Below, one piece after another: positions 12,431 to 19,515 of a stretch of 32,669 nucleotides of DNA; the first letter of the stretch is position 1; each line of letters opens with the position of its first letter. The stretch comes from Betaproteobacteria bacterium. Its GTDB lineage: Bacteria; Pseudomonadota; Gammaproteobacteria; Burkholderiales; Rhodocyclaceae. Location of the stretch: positions 1 through 32,669 of the forward strand of contig SHNC01000229.1 in the NCBI GenBank assembly GCA_004295105.1. Direction: 5' to 3'. Under the pieces are notes generated by a model. That model saw only the letters and a program-made list of their open reading frames with translations. It was not told where the DNA came from and did no database searches. Position numbers and translations under genes: made by a program.

Positions 12431-13177
12431 TCAGCCCGCCGACGCGACCTGCTCGCGACCCGATGCTGCCGCCAACAGGCGCTTCTTCATCGCCATGACC
12501 TTGCGCGGGTAGCGCATCGACGGATCGCCCAGCGAACCGTTGTAGGCCTGCAGCGCGCGTTGCACACTGCCATAGCGGGTGATGGTCTCGTGCAGCACCT
12601 GGGTGCCGACATGGACATTGAACTCCGGGTCGAAGAGCGCATTCTTGCCACGCTTCTTGCCGATCTTGTCCTGGTGGTAGCGCGGGATGACCTGCATCAG
12701 GCCCTGCGCCCCCATGTGGCTCACCGCGCGCGGATTGAAGCTCGATTCCACCGCCATGATCGCGACGATCAGCAGCGGATCGATGCCCCGGTCGCGCCCG
12801 GCCTCCTCGGCCGCCGCGAGCACCGGCTCGAGCGTCTCGGAAGGCACGCGATAGCGATCCGACACCCAGTCGCGCACCCGCTCCATTTCGGGCGACAGAC
12901 CGTCATCGCCGATCTGCGCGAGCTGTTCCAGTTTCGTCTGGGTCGCGGGCTTGACCGCTTCCGGCACAGCCGCCGTGAAGCCGGCATGTGCGTTGGCCTG
13001 CTGTGCGGACACCGCCGTCCGGGTGTCCACGTAATTGACGCTGACCGGTTCCAGACGATCGGCGGCGACCGTCGCCATCCCCATCAAGCCACCAGCCAGC
13101 ACCGCGCCATGCGCGAGATTCAAAAGAACGCCGCCCGCCTGACGCGCGAGGCCCTGAGTTCGAGTTGCGTGTTTCAT
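12431..13177 (-). CDS. Lytic transglycosylase, SLT domain
   Basis: A 248-aa murein lytic transglycosylase that cleaves glycan strands to 1,6-anhydro-muropeptides. The SLT domain covers about 128-235. The catalytic Glu144 is in IMAVESSFNPRAVSHMGAQG, followed by LMQVIPRYH and the C-terminal AYNGSLGDP block. The N-terminus has one hydrophobic segment (about 14-38), so it is a signal peptide or membrane anchor. The second of two close ATGs (13175-13177) is chosen because GGAGG lies 5 nt upstream; the first ATG would place that site inside the gene. A strong promoter lies ~290 bp upstream, giving a long leader. ampD is the next gene upstream on the same strand and acts on this enzyme's products. 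Confidence 0.93.
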   Translation of the reverse strand: MKHATRTQGLARQAGGVLLNLAHGAVLAGGLMGMATVAADRLEPVSVNYVDTRTAVSAQQANAHAGFTAAVPEAVKPATQTKLEQLAQIGDDGLSPEMERVRDWVSDRYRVPSETLEPVLAAAEEAGRDRGIDPLLIVAIMAVESSFNPRAVSHMGAQGLMQVIPRYHQDKIGKKRGKNALFDPEFNVHVGTQVLHETITRYGSVQRALQAYNGSLGDPSMRYPRKVMAMKKRLLAAASGREQVASAG

Positions 13178-13466
13178 GGTGTCCTCCATGCTGTGGCCTG
13201 AGCTCGACGTTCCGCACGCCCTTGTGGGGCCGACGGTTGCCCAGTGCCGGTGGGGCCCTGAACACGCGCGAGGGCTGCGGTCAGCAGCCCTCGCGTGTCG
13301 GAAAACTCGGTCGCCAGTAGGTGTTAAAGCCCGTCGCCGCAACCAGACAACGGACCCCGCGGTGCGTACGTCCATGAAACTGCGCCTTCCCGGAGGACGG
13401 CGCCGCACCGTTGATTTGGGTTCAAAAGGATTTGCTCATAAATGCTGCAGAGCAACATTTGACCGA
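13178..13466 (-). promoter_or_regulatory. Long structured 5' leader of the transglycosylase gene
   Basis: From the predicted start near 13460 to the ATG, about 280 nt would be transcribed without a gene. The leader contains a strong hairpin (arms around 13262-13277 and 13285-13299, CGAGGGCTG with CAGCCCTCG plus a bulged outer stem), smaller GC-rich stems, and the GGAGG ribosome site. No T-run follows the hairpin, so it is not a simple terminator. I could not match it to any riboswitch class I know. Confidence 0.4.
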
Positions 13467-13504
13467 AGTGTATTTCCTCCCCTCGGCTTTGTCAAACTTT
13501 GACA
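13467..13504 (-). promoter_or_regulatory. Sigma-70-type promoter with overlapping 15-bp palindrome
   Basis: On the minus strand a perfect -35 TTGACA (13490-13495) is separated by exactly 17 bp from -10 TACACT (13467-13472, 4 of 6 consensus bases), pointing at the transglycosylase gene. The -35 lies inside a perfect palindrome TGTCAAA-C-TTTGACA (13490-13504), which looks like an operator. The palindrome also places a TTGACA on the plus strand, but no good -10 follows there. The element starts 20 bp after the ampD stop. Confidence 0.65.
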
Positions 13505-13523
13505 GCGCATGCTAAACAAGCAC

Positions 13524-14078
13524 TTAACGCCTTGCAACATGTGCGGGAAGCGCCAGCCGCGCCCAATCGAAGCACGGACCCGGGTCTGTCTTGCGTCCTG
13601 GCGCGATATCGGCGTGTCCGACGACTGCCCGAATCGGGTAACTTGCCTGCAGAATTTCCAGCAAGCCGGCGAGCCGCCGGTACTGCTCGGGCTCGAACGG
13701 CATCGTGTCGCAGCCCTCCAGTTCGATCCCGATGGAGAAGTCGTTGCAGCGCTCGCGGCCATCCCAGCTCGACGCCCCGGCATGCCACGCCCGCTCGTCC
13801 GTGGACACGAACTGGATCAGCTCGCCGTCGCGCCGGATGAAGAAATGCGCCGACACGCGCAGGTGGCAGATGGCAGCGTAGTAGGGGTGCTCGTCCGCAT
13901 CCAGCGTGTTGGTGAACAACTGCTCCACCCCCGGTCCGCCAAACTGGTCGGGCGGCAGGCTGATCGCATGCACCACGATCAGGCTCGGCGGCTCGCCGCC
14001 CGGCCGCGCGTCGAAATTGGGTGAAGGGATGCGACGGGCGGAGGCGAGCCAGCCGCCGACGAGCGGATCAGCAGTCAT
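13524..14078 (-). CDS. ampD: 1,6-anhydro-N-acetylmuramyl-L-alanine amidase AmpD
   Basis: A 184-aa zinc amidase of the amidase_2 family. It removes the peptide from anhydro-muropeptides in the cytosol during peptidoglycan recycling. The zinc ligands are His37 (IVVHAISLPP), His155 (VGHADIAPG) and Asp165 (KTDPGPCFDW), with Glu119 in SIGIELEG as the catalytic base. There is no signal peptide and the length is normal, both in line with cytosolic AmpD. The ATG at 14076-14078 is used; an in-frame TTG at 14088-14090 is also possible, and neither has a strong ribosome site. In many Gram-negatives loss of AmpD raises muropeptide signals sensed by AmpR; no ampR or beta-lactamase gene is near here. Confidence 0.93.
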   Translation of the reverse strand: MTADPLVGGWLASARRIPSPNFDARPGGEPPSLIVVHAISLPPDQFGGPGVEQLFTNTLDADEHPYYAAICHLRVSAHFFIRRDGELIQFVSTDERAWHAGASSWDGRERCNDFSIGIELEGCDTMPFEPEQYRRLAGLLEILQASYPIRAVVGHADIAPGRKTDPGPCFDWARLALPAHVARR

Positions 14079-14177
14079 GGATTCGATCAAATCGTGATCC
14101 GGGGCGCCCGGCGCAAACGTCGATTAAAAGTCAGCAGGCAGCCATGCCACCGCTTCGAATCCGAGCGACGGTATGAG

Positions 14178-14576
14178 TCAGAAGAGCATGCTCGGATCGA
14201 GCTTTGAAGCCAGATCGAGCAGTCGCGCGTCCGTCGACATAATCCGTGCTCCGTTACGCATGGCCAGCACGACATAGAGCAGGTCATAGACGGGGTGACC
14301 GTGATGTACCGCAAGGGACAAGGCCTCGACCACGAGCGCCTCGTCGGGTTCGAACTGATCAACAAGGCCTACCGCCTCGTCGAAGCGCTCCAGCGCGAGA
14401 TCCTTGCTCAACACGCCAGCCTTGACATACTTCCACAACGCATTTGCCACCTCGCTCTGAAAAAGAGCAGGGGAAACAACCAATTGCGCAGACTCCAGCC
14501 ACTCGATCAGCACAGCCGCCCGCTCGCTCCGCATTACGAGGTTCATCGCCGCCGAGGCGTCAAGCACCACTCTCAT
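14178..14576 (-). CDS. vapC: PIN-domain toxin, VapC/FitB type (module 1)
   Basis: A 132-aa PIN-domain ribonuclease toxin. The four acidic metal-binding residues are visible: Asp6 (VVLDASAAM), Glu42 (FQSEVANALW), Asp98 (HPVYDLLYV) and Asp116 (IMSTDARLLD). VapC toxins cut tRNA or rRNA, but the target here is unknown. The ATG at 14574-14576 lies four bases after the antitoxin stop; an upstream GTG (14589-14591) would overlap it by 11 bases. Either way the pair is translationally linked. It lies 99 bp from ampD. The module appears intact. Confidence 0.9.
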   Translation of the reverse strand: MRVVLDASAAMNLVMRSERAAVLIEWLESAQLVVSPALFQSEVANALWKYVKAGVLSKDLALERFDEAVGLVDQFEPDEALVVEALSLAVHHGHPVYDLLYVVLAMRNGARIMSTDARLLDLASKLDPSMLF

Positions 14577-14580
14577 GGCC

Positions 14581-14823
14581 TCAACGCTCACGGTCGTCGC
14601 GGATCAGTTGCTCCGGCGCGGCAGGGAGCATGCCCGAAGTCAAACTCATACTGAGCTTGATCCGCTCGAGAATCCGCCGGCGACGACCAATGGAAGCGCC
14701 CATCGCGTCGCCCGCCAATTCCACCAGCGCCTGCTGGGCAAGGCTACGGCGAGCACGGGCGGCACGAAATGCGAGGGCCTCGTAAACGTCTTCAGGCAGG
14801 CTACGAATTTGCAATGAAGGCAT
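14581..14823 (-). CDS. vapB: Ribbon-helix-helix antitoxin, VapB/FitA type (module 1)
   Basis: An 80-aa antitoxin. The N-terminus MPSLQIRSLPEDVYEALAFR is the FitA-like ribbon-helix-helix DNA-binding motif, followed by RAARARRSLAQQALVELAG. The C-terminal part (~50-80) would wrap the PIN toxin. The ATG at 14821-14823 has an excellent ribosome site (AAGGAG, 8 nt); the longer upstream frame is not family-like. Upstream lies a palindrome over the presumed promoter, as expected for autoregulation by the antitoxin-toxin complex. Confidence 0.9.
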   Translation of the reverse strand: MPSLQIRSLPEDVYEALAFRAARARRSLAQQALVELAGDAMGASIGRRRRILERIKLSMSLTSGMLPAAPEQLIRDDRER

Positions 14824-14851
14824 TGGCAGACTCCTTTCGTTGAACGGCCTC

Positions 14852-14876
14852 ATCATAACGCATGCATCGTGATGCA
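14852..14876 (-). promoter_or_regulatory. Promoter/operator of toxin-antitoxin module 1
   Basis: A minus-strand -10 box TATGAT (14852-14857) lies 28 bp from the antitoxin start, and a perfect palindrome TGCATC-GT-GATGCA (14863-14876) covers the -35 zone. No good -35 hexamer is seen at 16-18 bp. The palindrome is the likely binding site for the ribbon-helix-helix antitoxin. Confidence 0.5.
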
Positions 14877-14916
14877 AGGCTTCCCGGCGCAGCCGCCCGG
14901 CTGCCGCCCACCGCCG

Positions 14917-15735
14917 TCAGCCGGCACGCAGCATCGCGATCACCCGCTCCGTTTCGGGCCGCACACCGCGCCACAGGAAGAAGGATTCCGCGGCCTGCCC
15001 CACAAGCATGCCGAGGCCGTCCGCCACGCGGGCCGCGCCCTGCTCGCGGGCGCGCAGCATGAAGGGCGTGGGCTGATCGCCATACACCATGTCGTACGCC
15101 AGCGCGCCGGCACCATAGGCACCCGCCGGCAGCGTGATTCCCTCCCCGCCCAGGCTGGCCGAGGTGGCGTTGATCACGATGTCGAAGCCCTGCCCGCCGA
15201 GATCGTCGAACCGTGCCACGCCGACGTCGCCACGATCGGCAAACTGCGCGGCCAGTTGCTGCGCCTTCTCCTGCGTGCGGTTGGCGATCACCAGGCAGGC
15301 CGGCTTCTCGTCCAGCAGCGGCAGCAGCACGCCCCGCGCCGCGCCGCCCGCGCCCAGCAGCAGCACCCGGCGGCCAGCGATCGGCACGCCCAGCACATCG
15401 CGGATGTCGCGCACCATGCCGATGCCATCGGTGTTGTCGCCGAGGATGCCACCATCGGCTTCGAACTTGAGCGTATTCACCGCCTGCGCAAGCCGCGCGC
15501 GCTCGGTCAGCCGCTCCGCCAGCTCGAAGGCCTGGATCTTGAACGGCACGGTCACGTTCATGCCCTTGCCACCCTCGCCCATGAACTCCCGTACCCGGGC
15601 CGCAAACCCGTCGAGCGGCCCGAGGATGGCCTCGTAGGTCAGATCCTGGCCGGTCTGGCGGGCAAACGCCGCGTGGATGATGGGAGACTTCGAGTGCGAG
15701 ATGGGGTTGCCGATTACGGCGTAACGGTCGGTCAT
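14917..15735 (-). CDS. aroE: Shikimate dehydrogenase (NADP+)
   Basis: A 272-aa AroE enzyme that reduces 3-dehydroshikimate to shikimate in aromatic amino acid synthesis. The shikimate-binding SHSKSP is at 13-18. Catalytic Lys66 is in NVTVPFK and catalytic Asp103 in GDNTDGIG. The NADP loop GAGGAARG is at 128-135, with NRT further on, and the C-terminal motif is GMLVGQAAESFFLWRG. Length is typical. A probable promoter lies just upstream (15767-15794). It faces away from the YefM/YoeB module and is 94 bp from toxin-antitoxin module 1, on the same strand but with that module's own promoter between them. Confidence 0.97.
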   Translation of the reverse strand: MTDRYAVIGNPISHSKSPIIHAAFARQTGQDLTYEAILGPLDGFAARVREFMGEGGKGMNVTVPFKIQAFELAERLTERARLAQAVNTLKFEADGGILGDNTDGIGMVRDIRDVLGVPIAGRRVLLLGAGGAARGVLLPLLDEKPACLVIANRTQEKAQQLAAQFADRGDVGVARFDDLGGQGFDIVINATSASLGGEGITLPAGAYGAGALAYDMVYGDQPTPFMLRAREQGAARVADGLGMLVGQAAESFFLWRGVRPETERVIAMLRAG

Positions 15736-15766
15736 GGTATCGGGGCGAAGGGCGAGAACTGGACTG

Positions 15767-15794
15767 ATTGTCCCAAAAACCAGAATCCGTGCAA
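15767..15794 (-). promoter_or_regulatory. Probable aroE promoter
   Basis: On the minus strand TTGCAC (15789-15794) and GACAAT (15767-15772) are separated by 16 bp, which would start transcription about 25 nt before the aroE ATG. Both boxes are partial consensus matches. Confidence 0.4.
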
Positions 15795-15921
15795 GCCCGG
15801 TGAAAAAGCGTCGCTTCCACCGCGCTCGCGGCCGCGACCAGCGCCCGGTGTGCGCCCGTTCAGCCTTCGCCGAGGCCCACAGGCTTGGACTTGTTCAGCT
15901 TATTGATCAACTGTCGCCATC

Positions 15922-16182
15922 ATGAAAGTCGTCACCTACTCTCACGCCCGCAATGCACTGAAGTCCATTCTGGACGCGGTGGTGCAGGATGCCGACATCA
16001 CCATCATCAGCCGTCGCGATGCCGAAGGCGACGCAGTGGTGATGTCGCTCGACCGCTACAACAGCATCATGGAGACCCTGCATCTCACCAGCAATCCGGC
16101 CAACGCAGCCGCGCTGGCTCGCGCCATCGCGCAGGACCGGGCCGAACAATCCGTTCAACGGGATCTACTGAACGGGAACTGA
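15922..16182 (+). CDS. yefM: YefM-family antitoxin (module 2)
   Basis: An 86-aa Phd/YefM-type antitoxin. The N-terminal DNA-binding and dimerisation part is typical (MKVVTYSHARNALKSILDAV, then ITIISRRDAEGDAVVMSLDR), and the acidic/polar C-terminal tail would bind the toxin. It is followed two bases later by the yoeB toxin start. The 186-bp space to the divergent aroE shows no clear palindrome. Confidence 0.92.
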   Translation: MKVVTYSHARNALKSILDAVVQDADITIISRRDAEGDAVVMSLDRYNSIMETLHLTSNPANAAALARAIAQDRAEQSVQRDLLNGN

Positions 16183-16184
16183 CC

Positions 16185-16448
16185 TTGCGCTCCATCCGTT
16201 TCGTGCCCGACGCCCGGGAGGCCTATCTGCACAGGCACGAACAGGACAAAAAGACGCTCAAGCGCATCAACCTGCTGATCACCGCGGCTGCGCGTGATCC
16301 GTTTGCCGGCATAGGCAAGCCGGAAGCCCTGCGTGGCGACCTCTCCGGTTACTGGTCGCGACGTATCGACGACGTGAATCGCCTCGTCTATCGTGCGAGC
16401 GACAGCGAACTGGTGGTCATCGCGTGTCGCTTCCACTATGGAAACTGA
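16185..16448 (+). CDS. yoeB: YoeB-family mRNA interferase toxin (module 2), TTG start
   Basis: An 87-aa ribosome-dependent mRNA endonuclease. Catalytic residues align with E. coli YoeB: Glu47 in GKPEALRGDLSGYWSRR, Arg66 in NRLVY, and His84 in the C-terminal ACRFHYGN. The only start that fits the family N-terminus (RSIRFVPDAREAYL) is a TTG at 16185-16187, two bases after the yefM stop, with a weak GGGA upstream. No ATG or GTG is available nearby. A poor start would keep toxin output below antitoxin output, so translation is probably coupled to yefM. Confidence 0.9.
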   Translation: MRSIRFVPDAREAYLHRHEQDKKTLKRINLLITAAARDPFAGIGKPEALRGDLSGYWSRRIDDVNRLVYRASDSELVVIACRFHYGN

Positions 16449-16497
16449 TCGAGGCGCTCGCCTCCACCCGGACAAGTCAAGGCCGCCAAACGATCCT

Positions 16498-16555
16498 GCA
16501 GGACCGGGCTCCACCGCGACCTGGCGTACAAGATCGCAGTCGAGCCCGCTCCCAC
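16498..16555. repeat. REP-like palindrome, copy 3 (degenerate)
   Basis: The right arm (16533-16555) begins ATCGCAGTCGAGCCCGCTCC and matches copy 1 closely. The left arm (16498-16520, GCAGGACCGGGCTCCACCG...) is a more diverged partner. It lies 50 bp after the yoeB stop. Confidence 0.6.
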
Positions 16556-16572
16556 AGCGGAAAGCTCTACGC

Positions 16573-16697
16573 TATCAACCCGGCCCTTTGATTCGCTGAT
16601 CTCCGTTCGGGCTGAGCCTGTCGAAGCCCTGTGCCAGCAATGCCCTTCGACAGGCTCAGGGCGAACGGCAACAAGGTATTCAAGGGCCGGGTTAATA
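16573..16697. repeat. Nested double inverted repeat
   Basis: The outer arms TATCAACCCGGCCCTTTGA (16573-16591) and TCAAGGGCCGGGTTAATA (16680-16697) enclose an inner palindrome with 24-bp arms (16603-16626 and 16645-16668) differing at two positions, core GAGCCTGTCGAAG/CTTCGACAGGCTC. The inner unit is the dispersed proteobacterial palindrome known for producing RPEPVEG/FDRLRANG translations. The whole unit sits between two REP-like copies. Confidence 0.8.
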
Positions 16698-16700
16698 GAT

Positions 16701-16755
16701 GTAGGAGCGGACCTGGCCTCGATCAGACCGCCGACGTCGCGGTCAAGCCCGCTAC
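16701..16755. repeat. REP-like palindrome, copy 4
   Basis: The left arm GTAGGAGCGGACCTGGCCTC (16701-16720 and on to 16724) pairs imperfectly with the right arm GTCGCGGTCAAGCCCGCTAC (16736-16755). It is more diverged than copy 1 but has the same ends. It directly abuts the nested repeat. Confidence 0.7.
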
Positions 16756-16815
16756 GAAAACCGGACAGCTTCATCCGCTTCTACGCCGGATCGCCAAAAT
16801 GGCTCCAGATAACAG

Positions 16816-16839
16816 AAACGGGCACCGAAGTGCCCGTTT
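16816..16839 (-). terminator. Terminator of porin 1
   Basis: A perfect 10-bp stem AAACGGGCAC (16816-16825) / GTGCCCGTTT (16830-16839). Read on the minus strand the tetraloop is TTCG, and the stem is followed by TCTGTT. It starts 27 bp after the porin 1 stop. A-rich and T-rich flanks on both sides mean it could work in both directions. Confidence 0.8.
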
Positions 16840-16866
16840 CTTACTACAGTGTTACGTCGCGTTCGA

Positions 16867-17973
16867 TCAGAAGACGTGACGCAGGCCCAGGCTGAAGCCG
16901 CGCTGGTAGCCGTCACCGCCGCTGGTGGCGTCGCCTACCGCCGCGCTCAGATCGGCGTTATCCTTGGCGGCGTCCTTGTTGTTGATGTCCGAGTAAGCGG
17001 TGTAGATCGAGGTCCGCTTGGAGAGTGCGTGCTCGTAACCGATCGCCCACTGGCCGGACTTGGCATCGTCGCTGGTACCAAACGCCGCTTTGGCGTCCGA
17101 CGTCAGTTCCGACTTGCGATGCGTGTAGGATGCCATCACCTTGCCGGACATACCGACCGGCACCGTGGCGCCGATCATCCACTGAGTGCTCTTCTCGAAG
17201 GCGGGGTTGAACGTCAGGTCGCCCGAGTCATCCGCCTTACGTTGACCGAACAGCAAACCGAGCTTCACGACACCGAAGTCGTAGCTGCCGCCCAGGTCCC
17301 ACACCTTGGTCGAGTCCCAACCCGGCGCGGTCGGGTTGATGTTGTGGTAGTTCAGGCCGACCATCAGCGGGCCATTCTTGTAAGTCGGCGCGATCGCCCA
17401 CACGCGGACGTCATCATTGACGCCGTCCTTGATGCGCGGCGACTCTTCGTTGCCAACGCCGTTGAAGGTGTAAGCGGCGACGACGCTGAGACCACCCCAA
17501 GTGGGCGAAACGTACGCGGCCAGGTTGTCCAGGCGGACGTCGATGCCGTAGACATTATTGACCGCGCCCATGTTGCCGGTCGAGAACGGATCGACCGAGT
17601 CGGCAAGCAGGAACTGCGGCGCGTACTGGCGGCCGAGCGCCACGGTACCGAAGCCGCCACTCAACGAAACGAAGGACTGCCGCCCGAAGGTCCGATCCTG
17701 CGCGGATTCGCCCGTGTCGGCCCGAATGCCCTGCTCGAGCACGAAGCCGGCCTTCAAGCCATTGCCGAGATCTTCCGTACCCTTGAAACCAAGGCGGCTG
17801 CCGTTGGCCACGCCAGAATCGATGGCATTGCGGCTCTTTACACCGTCATCGACGTTGTCACCACGATAGACATAACCCATATCGACGATACCGTAGATCG
17901 TCACGTTCGACTGGGCAAAGGCCGGCACGGAAACCAGGCCGGCGATGGCGAGCGCGATCAGCTTCTTTTGCAT
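16867..17973 (-). CDS. Outer-membrane porin 1 (Gram-negative general porin family)
   Basis: A 368-aa trimeric beta-barrel porin of the betaproteobacterial OmpC-like family (Porin_4). The signal peptide MQKKLIALAIAGLVSVPAFA is cleaved before QSNVTIYG. The family hallmarks are the first strand NVTIYGIVDMGY, the block SRLGFKGTEDLGNGLKAGF, the constriction-loop region and the C-terminal strand ending LGLRHVF, with the terminal Phe needed for BAM recognition. The ATG at 17971-17973 has GGAG 7 nt upstream. It has its own terminator and lies downstream of a close paralogue on the same strand. Solute preference is unknown. Confidence 0.95.
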   Translation of the reverse strand: MQKKLIALAIAGLVSVPAFAQSNVTIYGIVDMGYVYRGDNVDDGVKSRNAIDSGVANGSRLGFKGTEDLGNGLKAGFVLEQGIRADTGESAQDRTFGRQSFVSLSGGFGTVALGRQYAPQFLLADSVDPFSTGNMGAVNNVYGIDVRLDNLAAYVSPTWGGLSVVAAYTFNGVGNEESPRIKDGVNDDVRVWAIAPTYKNGPLMVGLNYHNINPTAPGWDSTKVWDLGGSYDFGVVKLGLLFGQRKADDSGDLTFNPAFEKSTQWMIGATVPVGMSGKVMASYTHRKSELTSDAKAAFGTSDDAKSGQWAIGYEHALSKRTSIYTAYSDINNKDAAKDNADLSAAVGDATSGGDGYQRGFSLGLRHVF

Positions 17974-18167
17974 GTTGTTCTCCAAGGGTGCGGGGACATC
18001 AAAACCGATAGCACGCGCTTTTGCCGCGCGCCATTCGATGCGGGCAATGCTACTGAGCGGTCAATCCGTGCGGCAAGCGCCTCGAGTCTTTTGCGGGAGA
18101 AATGACGTAAAACTGTTGTTACAAAGCAACGGACCTTGGCGCATTCTCCCGATTGGCACCGTGAACG

Positions 18168-18196
18168 AAAAACCGGGCGCCGAAGCGCCCGGTTTT
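18168..18196 (-). terminator. Terminator of porin 2
   Basis: A perfect stem AAACCGGGCGC (18170-18180) / GCGCCCGGTTT (18185-18195), TTCG loop on the minus strand, followed on the minus strand by TTCG after an extended run of T. It begins 24 bp after the porin 2 stop. It is built like the porin 1 terminator but has a different stem sequence. Confidence 0.85.
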
Positions 18197-18219
18197 ACTA
18201 AGCCCGTCGGGAGACGAGA

Positions 18220-19284
18220 TTAGAACGAGTGGCGGACGCCCAAGTTGAAGCCACGCTGATAACCGGCCGCGCCGCTGTCGGTCGCGTCGCCGATACCGGT
18301 ACCACCAGCCAGTTCCTGCTCCTCATTTTGATTTTGCTGAGCGTAGGTGGTGTACAGGGCGGTACGCTTCGACAGCGCATGCTCGTAGCCCAGCGCCCAC
18401 TGGCTGACCTTGGCGCCGTCATAGATCGAAGCGCTGTCGTCGAACTTGCGCTGGCCGTAGGACACTTGCACCTTGCCAGCCGCACCAACCGGCACCGCAC
18501 CCGTCAGCGCCCATTGCTTGATCTTCGCATCGTCAGACTTGCGCTGACCATACACCGCGCCAACCTTCACGACGCCGAAGTCGTACGTACCACCCAGATC
18601 CCACACCTTGGTGCTGTCGAGGCCGCTCATGACCGGATCCAGCTTATGGAAGTTCAGAGCAACGTACAACGGGCCGTTCTTGTAAGTCGGCGCGATCACC
18701 CAAGCGCGGGTGTCGGTTTCAGCGCCGTCGATCTTCGGCGACTGCTCATTGCCAACGGCGTTGAAGCTGTAGCCGGCGACGACACTGAAACCACCCCAGT
18801 TCGGCGACACGTAGGCAGCCAGGTTATCCAGGCGGGCTTCGCTGACATAGAAGTTTGCGATCGAGCCGACCGTGCCCTTGCCCAGGCCGAACGGATCGAT
18901 ATTGCCGGCCAGCAGAGCGTGCGCCGGCGTGTATTGACGACCGAGAGCCACGGTGCCGAAGCCGCCGGACAGACTCACGAACGACTGACGGCCGAACGTT
19001 GCGCCGCCTTGAGCGGACGTGCCAGTGTCGGCATTGATGCCCTGCTCCAGCACGAAGCCGGCCTTAAGGCCATTGCCCAGGTCCTCGGTACCGCGGAAGC
19101 CGATGCGGCTGCCACCCGAGATGCCGGAGTCGATGGCGCTGCGGTTCTTGACGCCGTCATCGATATTGTCGCCCAGATACTTGTAGCCCATATCGACGAC
19201 ACCGTAGATCGTCACGTTGGACTGCGCAAAGGCCGGAACCGAAACCAGGCCAGCGACGGCCAGCGCGATCAGTTTCTTCTGCAT
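18220..19284 (-). CDS. Outer-membrane porin 2 (paralogue of porin 1)
   Basis: A 354-aa Porin_4-family general porin. The signal peptide MQKKLIALAVAGLVSVPAFA differs from that of porin 1 by one residue. The two proteins align over their whole length with near-identical blocks (NVTIYGVVDMGY, GTEDLGNGLKAGFVLEQGI, SFVSLSGGFGTVALGRQY, STKVWDLGG-YDFGVVK-G). They differ mostly in surface loops, as in a tandem duplication with loop divergence. It ends in LGVRHSF. It has a strong ribosome site (GAGGAG, 7 nt). The long upstream gap (231 bp) includes a small palindrome TGTTGC-N6-GCAACA (19432-19449) and a leader hairpin near 19338-19352. No transport function can be assigned. Confidence 0.95.
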   Translation of the reverse strand: MQKKLIALAVAGLVSVPAFAQSNVTIYGVVDMGYKYLGDNIDDGVKNRSAIDSGISGGSRIGFRGTEDLGNGLKAGFVLEQGINADTGTSAQGGATFGRQSFVSLSGGFGTVALGRQYTPAHALLAGNIDPFGLGKGTVGSIANFYVSEARLDNLAAYVSPNWGGFSVVAGYSFNAVGNEQSPKIDGAETDTRAWVIAPTYKNGPLYVALNFHKLDPVMSGLDSTKVWDLGGTYDFGVVKVGAVYGQRKSDDAKIKQWALTGAVPVGAAGKVQVSYGQRKFDDSASIYDGAKVSQWALGYEHALSKRTALYTTYAQQNQNEEQELAGGTGIGDATDSGAAGYQRGFNLGVRHSF

Positions 19285-19515
19285 GTGTTTCTCCTCAAAT
19301 ATGAAGTCGAGACCACGATGTTGCTGCGGTCCTGCTCACCTCTCTGGCGAGAGAAGTTGAGGCGATTGTGCTAACCGCCTCTGCAGCGTGCAAGCGCGGC
19401 AGCGCCCAAAACACGACAATTGGGACAAATCTGTTGCGGACGTGCAACAAGACGAGAGGCTCGGGGCGGCGCCCGTTCCCTCTTGTAACAGAACGTCAGC
19501 GGCATAGCACGGACG

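Larger units (their letters stand above)
16449..16866. other. Gene-free repeat region between yoeB and the first porin
   Basis: This 418-bp stretch holds no credible gene. It is made of two REP-like palindromes (16498-16555, 16701-16755) flanking a nested double palindrome (16573-16697), followed by the porin terminator (16816-16839). Open frames here contain RPEPVEG and FDRLRANG strings, which are translations of the repeat and not proteins. Confidence 0.8.

Noticed and set aside
13190-13408. N-terminal extension of the lytic transglycosylase
   Set aside because: Arg-rich, unlike a secretion signal, and it spans the leader hairpin; the ATG at 13177 has GGAGG at the right distance.
13178-13466. 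Known riboswitch (for example c-di-GMP type I) in the transglycosylase leader
   Set aside because: The conserved sequence blocks of that class are not present; only generic GC-rich hairpins are seen, so no class is claimed.
13498-13530. Plus-strand promoter from the TTTGACA half of the 15-bp palindrome
   Set aside because: No -10-like hexamer at 16-18 bp and no plus-strand gene downstream; the convergent ampD gene occupies that space.
16436-16774. A 112-aa minus-strand open frame containing RPEPVEG and STGSARTE
   Set aside because: These strings are the well-known translation of a dispersed palindromic repeat. The frame coincides with the nested repeats and has no domain.
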